IMG/VR virus record: IMGVR_UViG_3300033153_001846
Coordinates: 1-44,503 of that record
Source of the DNA: a virus
Strand: one strand, 5' to 3'
Length of the DNA stretch: 44,503 nt
Position 1 is the first letter of the stretch. Each line of letters begins with the position of its first letter. This document shows, one piece after another, positions 1-4,741 of this stretch. Made by a program: the position numbers and the translations under genes. The notes below the pieces were generated by a model that was not told where the DNA came from, ran no database searches, and saw only the letters and a list, made by a program, of their open reading frames with translations.

Positions 1-114
1 ACTGTATGTATTTAGTCACTAAACTAATAGAGGACGTGTAACATGAAACAACTAACTAGAGAGTATAACAAAAGAGATATATTAAGCAAGTGGGCATTAA
101 CTAGAATAGGAGAT
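1..114. repeat. Terminal direct repeat, left copy (circular overlap)
   Basis: Bases 1-114 are identical to 44390-44503. The repeat contains the end of a 34-residue membrane protein gene (stop at 39-41) and the first 24 codons of the gene starting at 43. Because a gene runs smoothly across the join, the simplest reading is a circular assembly whose ends overlap. A true short terminal repeat of a packaged genome is possible but cannot be told apart here. Confidence 0.95.
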
Positions 115-573
115 ATCTATGAGGTACTAGAAGCCTTTAAAGGTAAGAAGATGTTTAGGGTAGATGGTAGCAGGACTAAGGCATTTGATGAGGCTTTAGC
201 ACCTCTTATGCTTAATCAAATTACTAAGAATGTGAAGCGTGGTGATGCTAACTATAGGATGCAGAATATCAGTATTAGAACCTCTTATAGTTCTTTAGAA
301 ATACAATTTAGATGTATTATTAACTATGATAATAATGCTGGTTGTGAATACTTCGATATACCTATTAGTGTATGTAGCTTTAAGAATTTAGGCTTTAACT
401 ATGATTATAATGATATATTAAACTTTAGAGATTTACACCAATTAGAGCAAGCCTTAGAGGGTTATATAACTGAGCCTTTAGAGAGTATAATAGCTAAGAA
501 GACACAGTTAGAAGCCTTAGAACAGCAGGTAAAGGAGCAAAAGGACAAAATGCCTTACTGGAGTTATAGATAG
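43..573 (+). CDS. Hypothetical early protein, 176 aa
   Basis: I do not recognise this family. The protein is soluble-looking with no membrane segment. The N-terminal third is rich in Lys and Arg, the middle looks like mixed alpha/beta, and residues about 133-170 form a charged, Gln/Glu/Lys-rich helix that could be a coiled coil. A GAGGA ribosome site lies about 8 bases before the ATG. It directly follows the 34-residue membrane protein that spans the genome join, so it belongs to the early operon starting near 43499. It is the last gene before a 970-bp non-coding region. Its function is unknown. Confidence 0.75.
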   Translation: MKQLTREYNKRDILSKWALTRIGDIYEVLEAFKGKKMFRVDGSRTKAFDEALAPLMLNQITKNVKRGDANYRMQNISIRTSYSSLEIQFRCIINYDNNAGCEYFDIPISVCSFKNLGFNYDYNDILNFRDLHQLEQALEGYITEPLESIIAKKTQLEALEQQVKEQKDKMPYWSYR

Positions 574-589
574 AGGGTGTGTGTCCTCT
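572..589 (+). terminator. Weak hairpin after the first early gene
   Basis: AGAGG at 572-576 can pair with CCTCT at 585-589 around an 8-base loop of GT repeats. The stem overlaps the stop codon of the 43-573 gene. The following bases (CTCTTAAATG) are only modestly T-rich, so this is a weak terminator candidate at the edge of the non-coding region. Confidence 0.3.
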
Positions 590-605
590 CTCTTAAATGC
601 AGTTT

Positions 606-900
606 GTTGATAATGACTATTATAATCAACATCAACTCATAGCTATATAGGTCTGATAGGCAGTTGATAATGACTATGATAATCAACCTAATAGATAGCC
701 AAGTGATTAAAAATTAAGCAGTCGGTTGGTTATGTGTTGATAATACTTATCAGTATCATCAGACCTATCCTATCCTAATATACCTTATAGATAGCTTAAG
801 GGTGTATCTATAGTTGATAATGACTCTCATGACAGTAACTCAGCTACCTATAAGGTAGATTATGCCTAATAGCTAGTTGATAGTGATTATCATTGTAACC
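606..900. repeat. Array of five Fur-box-like dyads
   Basis: Five copies of a GTTGATA(A/G)TGA-type element start at 606, 663, 736, 813 and 876, spaced 57, 73, 77 and 63 bp apart. The 19-mers at 609-627, 666-684, 739-757, 816-834 and 879-897 match the classical Fur box GATAATGATAATCATTATC at 14, 14, 14, 13 and 15 of 19 positions by my alignment. Most are imperfect palindromes, for example GATAATGACTATGATAATC. They could bind host Fur, a related regulator, or a phage initiator for which they would be iterons. Confidence 0.6.
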
Positions 901-1043
901 CTGCAAAACGCTGAGGATGCTCTTGAGAGGCTGAATAGGTCTTAACTAATGTATGAGCCTAGCTAGAGGTGCAGAATGTCTAATTAGGGTATGTTAGCGA
1001 GGTTTTAGCTAAGTACTATTAACGTTTCGGTAAGTACCGTTAA

Positions 1044-1061
1044 TTTTATCACTTTTATCAC
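1044..1061 (+). repeat. TTTATCACTTTTATCA repeat, copy 1
   Basis: TTTTATCACTTTTATCAC is itself two tandem copies of a TTTTATCAC unit. The same unit recurs inverted at 1118-1132 and as three tandem units at 1346-1370. It is a candidate binding site for the neighbouring ribbon-helix-helix protein or for the replication initiator. Confidence 0.6.
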
Positions 1062-1117
1062 TACTCCAGTATCGTTAGAGTTGTAACCCCCTTTTAGAGC
1101 GTGAAGATACGAAACAT

Positions 1118-1132
1118 GATAAAAGTGATAAA
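1118..1132 (-). repeat. TTTATCACTTTTATCA repeat, copy 2 (inverted)
   Basis: GATAAAAGTGATAAA is the reverse complement of the repeat at 1044-1061, about 56 bp away, so the two copies face each other. Confidence 0.6.
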
Positions 1133-1204
1133 CCATTTTGACCACCTGCCTAATTTTTAATCACCTACCAGCCAGCTACCAGCTACACGGACACACAGAG
1201 CTAT

Positions 1205-1474
1205 GACCACCATAAGACCACCCCAAAAGTGACCACCATAAGACCACCCAAGCACATTGACGAAGAAACAAATCACTAACACTGTCTTTTTACATTTTAG
1301 GCATATTAGCCCTCTCGACTGCCTCTATAGCTAGTGGTAGCGTCATTTATCACTTTTATCACTTTTATCAAATCTAATCCTCTCTAAACTACTAACAGAA
1401 CATACCCCTACCATTAACAACCGTTAAGCATTGATAGGATTGATAAACAGCAAAATGACCACCATAAGGACACC
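1205..1474 (+). repeat. GACCACCATAAG direct repeats (three copies)
   Basis: GACCACCATAAGACCACC occurs exactly at 1205-1222 and 1231-1248 and with one small change at 1457-1474 (GACCACCATAAGGACACC). Partial copies are at 1140-1150 and 1513-1527, the last just before the gene at 1543. The copies are all in the same orientation. Confidence 0.65.
1346..1370 (+). repeat. TTTATCACTTTTATCA repeat, copy 3 (extended)
   Basis: This copy has three successive TTTATCA units separated by CT, the longest member of the family. It lies about 175 bp before the start of the ribbon-helix-helix gene. Confidence 0.6.
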
Positions 1475-1542
1475 TTAAGCCACTTCTCTATATAATTACA
1501 GGTAGTCAAATCGACCACCCATACCACTAAAGGATAACAACC

Positions 1543-1878
1543 ATGCGAAAATCAATCAAGATAAGCGAAGGCAATTACCGCAAACTAGAAGCCCTCAAAG
1601 ACCAGCTACACTTTAACACACTATCAGAGACACTAACATATATCCTCTCTAGTGTCACCTACACAGCTACGTTACACTTACCGAGAACCGCCCCTAAACC
1701 GATACCAACCCTTGACAATGGTCAGCCCGATTATCTCATAGCTATGCCCCTTATGCTTACATTATATAACAAGGGAATGACATCACCGAGCAAATTACAG
1801 AAAGCTTTAAATATACCGATGTCAGACGTATTGGAATTATTACAAGATATTAAGGATGGAGTTACCTATGAAGCTTAA
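1543..1878 (+). CDS. Ribbon-helix-helix-type DNA-binding protein, 111 aa
   Basis: Residues 1-38 (starting MRKSIKISEGNYRKLEAL) fit the strand-helix-helix pattern of the Arc/MetJ/CopG superfamily: a short basic strand, then an amphipathic helix, a turn (FNTLSET) and a second helix. The C-terminal part (about 80-106, SPSKLQKALNIPMSDVLELL) resembles a helix-turn-helix. Such proteins act as dimeric repressors or plasmid copy-number regulators. It sits alone directly behind the repeat-rich non-coding region, so it is a good candidate for binding those repeats and autoregulating. Codon use is richer in C (GCC, ACC, CCG, CGC) than in neighbouring genes, which hints at a separate origin. The ribosome site AAAGGATAACAACC precedes the ATG. 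The fold is an inference from pattern. Confidence 0.6.
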   Translation: MRKSIKISEGNYRKLEALKDQLHFNTLSETLTYILSSVTYTATLHLPRTAPKPIPTLDNGQPDYLIAMPLMLTLYNKGMTSPSKLQKALNIPMSDVLELLQDIKDGVTYEA

Positions 1879-1894
1879 GCTCTACCTAAGCTTC
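1870..1894 (+). terminator. Hairpin at the end of the ribbon-helix-helix gene
   Basis: GAAGCTTA (1870-1877) and TAAGCTTC (1887-1894) are perfect 8-bp arms around a 9-base loop, followed by ATTTAGC. The stop codon lies inside the stem. The T run is short, so it may be a weak terminator or an mRNA end-protecting hairpin. Confidence 0.4.
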
Positions 1895-2007
1895 ATTTAG
1901 CTATACTGTTATTAACAGATGAGAGATATACTCTCTCCTCTCCGACACTTGAAGCTAATCATCCTTTAAACTCTAAGGAAGGTTTAAGCTTCAATTAGCT
2001 ATACTGT
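1888..2007 (+). repeat. 22-bp direct repeat pair in the leader of the 2104 gene
   Basis: AAGCTTCATTTAGCTATACTGT at 1888-1909 recurs at 1986-2007 with one change (CAATTAG for CATTTAG). The region between them includes GAGAG(1921)...CTCTC and a second arm pair, TTGAAGC near 1929 with GCTTCAA near 1988. It is probably a regulated leader for the gene at 2104. Confidence 0.55.
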
Positions 2008-2020
2008 CTAAGTAGTTTAA

Positions 2021-2050
2021 GCAGTCGAGACACTAAACCGTCCCGACTGC
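2021..2050 (+). promoter_or_regulatory. Strong stem-loop in the leader upstream of the 2104 gene
   Basis: GCAGTCGAGAC (2021-2031) pairs with GTCCCGACTGC (2040-2050) around an 8-base loop, 11 pairs with one A-C mismatch. It is GC-rich compared with its surroundings and ends 53 bases before the ATG at 2104. No T run follows, so it looks more like a protein-binding or mRNA-stabilising element than a terminator. Confidence 0.5.
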
Positions 2051-2103
2051 TTAGCCTACGAGCTAACAATCAAAAAGTCCCAAGAGGCAACTAAGGAGAC
2101 ACA

Positions 2104-2721
2104 ATGTCTAAAATTAAAAAAGCACTATTACCACTACACACAGCTCTAACAGCACTACACACAGCTAACGCAAACTGTTCACTCAACCAAGCTCTAAGCG
2201 ACCCAGCAATCCTTAAGCTATTTGAGGCAGGTAAAGGTGGATTTAGCGGTGAAAACTCATTTGTAGAGATTGACGGAAACCGTGTAGCTAGAGAGTGTGC
2301 TATGACTGGTGCAGTATTCGCACATGATAACACAGACAAGACAGCATCATTCTTCTATAAGAATGGGTCTTACATGATTGGTGCTGAGATTGTTAAAGCT
2401 AATGCACGTAAAGTATGGGAAGTTGACCAAGAGGCACAAGCTATCACTCTAGAGGATGCGATGCTAGACCTTGTTATCACTCCTAAAGAATGGAAAGAGC
2501 AAGCTACAGCACTTAAAGCAAATACATTTGAGTTCCACCTTGATGATGCAACTAAAGCCAGCCTTATCGCAGACTATGACGGTTATGCAACTAAAGAGGA
2601 TTTCATCACAGCTTATAATGATGGAGCAGTACCAGCCTTTACAGACTATGAAGATGTTACACAGTCACTAAGAGATGCAGGTAAGCCAGCTAAAGAAGAA
2701 GAGCCTACAGAAGAGGCATAA
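2104..2721 (+). CDS. Hypothetical protein with acidic C-terminal tail, 205 aa
   Basis: I do not recognise this family. The N-terminal ~30 residues are an amphipathic helix rich in Leu, Ala and Thr (LPLHTALTALHTANAN). The middle has a plausible beta-rich core, and the C-terminus ends in a short Glu/Pro/Lys tail (EEEPTEEA). Codons are more GC-rich than those of the small genes downstream. The gene has its own structured leader, a clear AAGGAG ribosome site and a downstream hairpin (2821-2841). These suggest an independently controlled, strongly expressed early protein. No catalytic motif is visible. Confidence 0.7.
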   Translation: MSKIKKALLPLHTALTALHTANANCSLNQALSDPAILKLFEAGKGGFSGENSFVEIDGNRVARECAMTGAVFAHDNTDKTASFFYKNGSYMIGAEIVKANARKVWEVDQEAQAITLEDAMLDLVITPKEWKEQATALKANTFEFHLDDATKASLIADYDGYATKEDFITAYNDGAVPAFTDYEDVTQSLRDAGKPAKEEEPTEEA

Positions 2722-2820
2722 CAGCCTTCTTCTACCGTCTAGTTATATAGCTTATCGAGGGCATACATCTGAATAGAGACAGCCAAGATATACAGTTATT
2801 CAAGGACAGATAGACTAATA

Positions 2821-2841
2821 GAGGAGATAAATAATCTCCTC
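2821..2841 (+). terminator. Probable terminator hairpin after the 2104 gene
   Basis: GAGGAGAT (2821-2828) pairs perfectly with ATCTCCTC (2834-2841) around a 5-base AT loop and is followed by GTTTAGC. The T tract is short. A second hairpin, GCTTAT/ATAAGC (2847-2852 with 2860-2865), follows immediately before the next ribosome site. Confidence 0.5.
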
Positions 2842-2889
2842 GTTTAGCTTATCATATCAATAAGCACTAATAACACTAAGGAGGACAGT

Positions 2890-3117
2890 ATGGCACAGTA
2901 CGATGAGCTTTTAGACAAAGCCGAAGAGGTATCACAGACACTCAAGGAGTATAAGGCATATAAGAAGGTTAACCAAGAGTTAGACCGCTTAGAGCAAAGA
3001 GGTACATTACTATATAACCTATTAGAGATAGAAGACTCACAGATTAAGAAGGCACGATTTCTAGCTACAGAAAGAGCCGATGATGCTACAGACCTCTTAA
3101 GGAGTTTAATAAGATGA
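2890..3117 (+). CDS. Small coiled-coil protein, 75 aa
   Basis: This is a highly charged, almost entirely helical protein (Glu, Lys, Arg and Leu in heptad-like spacing from residue 5 to about 65). It has no membrane segment or known motif. It is the first gene of an overlapping run of small early genes, and its stop overlaps the next start by 4 bp (ATGATAG). AAGGAGG precedes the start. It could be a dimeric adaptor or inhibitor of a host protein, but nothing shows which. Confidence 0.65.
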   Translation: MAQYDELLDKAEEVSQTLKEYKAYKKVNQELDRLEQRGTLLYNLLEIEDSQIKKARFLATERADDATDLLRSLIR

Positions 3118-3338
3118 TAGTCACACAAAACTTATTAACTTACTCAACACGTACACACTACGACCTAGAGCATAACACTCTAAGCCGTACTCTAGGAGGT
3201 ACTATACACACAGTAAGCTTAAAGAGTAACGACAGCATACAGCAGGTAGATAAAATATCTAAATTAGATGATGAGACCTTCCAGCAACTATCGGAAGTAC
3301 AAACTATAAGGAGAAGCCATGCTAAACCTATTAGCTAA
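3114..3338 (+). CDS. Hypothetical protein, 74 aa
   Basis: This small soluble protein is of unknown family, rich in Thr, Ser and Leu. It overlaps the preceding gene by 4 bp, which suggests translational coupling, and overlaps the next small gene by 20 bp. No motif is recognisable. Confidence 0.6.
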   Translation: MIVTQNLLTYSTRTHYDLEHNTLSRTLGGTIHTVSLKSNDSIQQVDKISKLDDETFQQLSEVQTIRRSHAKPIS

Positions 3339-3459
3339 CATACTGCTAAAGGTACATAAGCCTATAGTGACTAAGAGCGTACAGACAGCACAGTTAAACC
3401 AACAAGCTAACGGACTATTCCAAGCCCACCAAGCTAATCCATTCAATATAAGGAGTTAG
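3319..3459 (+). CDS. Small hypothetical protein, 46 aa
   Basis: A 46-codon frame begins at ATG 3319, 4 bases after an AAGGAG-like ribosome site inside the end of the upstream gene. It ends at TAG 3457-3459, one base before the next gene at 3461. The protein starts with a hydrophobic stretch (LNLLANILLKV) followed by a basic and Gln/Asn-rich tail. The tight packing and ribosome site support a real gene. Its function is unknown. Confidence 0.5.
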   Translation: MLNLLANILLKVHKPIVTKSVQTAQLNQQANGLFQAHQANPFNIRS

Positions 3460-3460
3460 T

Positions 3461-3706
3461 ATGTATATAGTAAATGAACACCCGCAGACACTACCTAATG
3501 AGCCTCAACTAGGTACTAAGGACGAGAGCTACTTAGTTATAGAAGAGAACGAGATAGCTATAGAGGCTAGAAGGGTATTTCAAGAGACGGGAACTATACC
3601 ACGTATCATGATATTTATAGATGAGTGTACTAACGAGCCTATAGAGATAACTACAGATGATTACTTACCAGAGTATGAACAAGAAGAGATAATGCTAGGA
3701 GCATAA
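3461..3706 (+). CDS. Very acidic small protein, 81 aa (possible DNA mimic)
   Basis: By my count it has 19 Asp/Glu and 4 Lys/Arg, a net charge near -15 in 81 residues, spread over the whole length (for example SYLVIEENEIAIEA and LPEYEQEEI). Small, strongly acidic early phage proteins include DNA mimics such as T7 Ocr that block restriction enzymes, but I see no sequence similarity to Ocr. AAGGAG precedes the start, and the next gene begins 2 bases after the stop. The DNA-mimic idea is inference only. Confidence 0.6.
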   Translation: MYIVNEHPQTLPNEPQLGTKDESYLVIEENEIAIEARRVFQETGTIPRIMIFIDECTNEPIEITTDDYLPEYEQEEIMLGA

Positions 3707-3707
3707 C

Positions 3708-4031
3708 ATGATTAACAGAACAGACATACTAACACTATTAGAGAACGCAGACAAGCTAAAGAGTGGGGATTATAAGACAGGAGTACAAGCTACCTTACAA
3801 GCAGTATTGACTTTATTTGACCAGCAGGTAGACAAGGTTACTAAAGTATACTTAGTTAGTTTTGAGACTCCTTTAGTTACTGGACATAATACTTTAACTA
3901 TTAAGACAGATAATACCCTAGAGGACGCTAGAAACCTAGTTACTAATATAGTAGCTTATATAGCAGATACTTATAAATTAGAAACTAAAGATATTATACT
4001 AATTAGTGTAGCAGAGATAAGCCATGCTTAA
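3708..4031 (+). CDS. Hypothetical protein, 107 aa
   Basis: This soluble alpha/beta protein is of unknown family. The first 45 residues look helical. The rest has strand-like segments (VTKVYLVSFET, HNTLTIKT, IILISVAEI). The last bases overlap the start of the membrane microprotein at 4024 by 8 bp. A partner or regulatory role is possible, but nothing specific can be read. Confidence 0.65.
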   Translation: MINRTDILTLLENADKLKSGDYKTGVQATLQAVLTLFDQQVDKVTKVYLVSFETPLVTGHNTLTIKTDNTLEDARNLVTNIVAYIADTYKLETKDIILISVAEISHA

Positions 4032-4131
4032 GTTTATAGCCTATACAGTCTATATAGGAGTATGTATAGTGTATCCACCTCTAGGGTTTATAACCTTAGC
4101 AGTGATAGCACTATTCATAATACTGCGATGA
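4024..4131 (+). CDS. Membrane microprotein, 35 aa
   Basis: The 35-residue frame is almost entirely one or two hydrophobic segments (FIAYTVYIGVCIVY, then a PP turn, then GFITLAVIALFIIL) with a terminal Arg. The start lies inside the upstream gene, and the stop overlaps the next start as ATGA at 4128-4131. The paired overlaps on both sides and the coherent hydrophobicity support it as real. It may insert into the inner membrane early in infection. Confidence 0.5.
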   Translation: MLKFIAYTVYIGVCIVYPPLGFITLAVIALFIILR

Positions 4132-4220
4132 GGTGGCTAGGAGTAGTACTTGCATTTATATTTGCTATATTAGTTTATGGTTTTGCCATTATAGGTATAG
4201 CCCGAACATTTATTATATAA
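4128..4220 (+). CDS. Membrane microprotein, 30 aa
   Basis: This 30-residue frame has a single transmembrane helix (VVLAFIFAILVYGFAIIGIA) flanked by Arg-Trp and Arg. It begins within the ATGA stop of the 35-residue microprotein, so the two are translationally coupled and may form a two-part membrane complex. It is the second of a pair of tiny membrane proteins; no family is recognised. Confidence 0.5.
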   Translation: MRWLGVVLAFIFAILVYGFAIIGIARTFII

Positions 4221-4229
4221 GGAGACCAA

Positions 4230-4445
4230 ATGTTAAAAGACCATATAAAAGAAAGTCTAGCTATATATACTATAAAGTATAGACATCGTCCATATCTAGA
4301 GGAAAAGACTAAACAATTTGAATTTAATATAGTAGCCACTAGTATAACAGATGCTATAGAGCAAGCTAAAGTACTGCCTCACTTTAAGCCTGAGAAACTA
4401 GAAAGTATAAGGCTTAACTGTATAGCTATGAAGCTAAAACCTTAA
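4230..4445 (+). CDS. Hypothetical protein, 71 aa
   Basis: A small basic protein of unknown family. AAGGAG lies 7 bases before the ATG. A central segment (FEFNIVATSITDAIEQAKVLPHF, about 30-53) looks like a strand then helix, a pattern common in small phage proteins with an all-purpose alpha/beta fold. It is the last gene before a promoter-bearing gap. Confidence 0.6.
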   Translation: MLKDHIKESLAIYTIKYRHRPYLEEKTKQFEFNIVATSITDAIEQAKVLPHFKPEKLESIRLNCIAMKLKP

Positions 4446-4485
4446 GGAGTGCGATAAGCATCCTTAACATATTATAGTTTAAAGT

Positions 4486-4511
4486 TCCTTTAAAGGATTT
4501 TACAGTATAAT
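4486..4511 (+). promoter_or_regulatory. Promoter of the replication operon with a palindromic operator-like site
   Basis: TATAAT at 4506-4511 is followed by ATAAATCAA, 27 bases before the ATG at 4538. No good TTGACA box is visible, but the upstream DNA is T-rich. A perfect 12-bp palindrome, TCCTTTAAAGGA, lies at 4486-4497, just upstream of the -10, where a repressor or activator could act. It resembles the promoters at 40989 and 43464, which share TATAAT(A/G)TAA. Confidence 0.55.
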
Positions 4512-4537
4512 ATAAATCAACTAAAGGAGACCCACAA

Positions 4538-4741
4538 ATGACACTCTCAGAACTAAGTAATCTTACACAGTCGCACCACAATGGATACTATGAGCTTTTA
4601 CTAACTCATTCAGCCCTTATTATTAGGGAGGTAGCGATAGGGTCTAAAAACTCAGTCTCGAAAGCCTTACATATACACCCTACACAATTTAAAGGTATAT
4701 TCGGTTGTATAGTAGCACATGATAATATAAAGGCACTCTAA
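4538..4741 (+). CDS. Small protein with helix-turn-helix-like segment, 67 aa
   Basis: The C-terminal half (SVSKALHIHPTQFKGIFGCI, about 39-58) has the spacing of a helix-turn-helix. The N-terminal part is a hydrophobic helix pair. It is first in the replication operon and its TAA overlaps the next ATG by one base. It may be a regulator of the operon, perhaps acting at the palindrome 4486-4497. Confidence in the motif is low. Confidence 0.45.
   Translation: MTLSELSNLTQSHHNGYYELLLTHSALIIREVAIGSKNSVSKALHIHPTQFKGIFGCIVAHDNIKAL

Larger units (their letters stand above)
574..1542. other. Non-coding control region with several repeat families (possible replication origin)
   Basis: About 970 bp carry no convincing gene. 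They hold five Fur-box-like dyads (609-897), a perfect 8-bp inverted repeat (786-793 with 805-812), a TTTATCACTTTTATCA family (1044-1061, inverted at 1118-1132, and 1346-1370), and a GACCACCATAAG family (1205-1222, 1231-1248, 1457-1474, with partial copies at 1140 and 1513). From about 1140 the plus strand is notably poor in G and rich in CCACC. This density of iterated sites upstream of a putative DNA-binding protein gene (1543-1878) is typical of a replication origin or a complex regulatory region. Which it is cannot be decided from sequence alone. Confidence 0.6.

Noticed and set aside
606-1527. Repeats as a CRISPR array
   Set aside because: The repeats are short, imperfect and in three different families, spacing is uneven, and there are no cas genes.
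2091-2339. 82-codon minus-strand frame opposite the 2104 gene
   Set aside because: It lies opposite a better-supported gene with its own ribosome site and leader, and has no ribosome site of its own.
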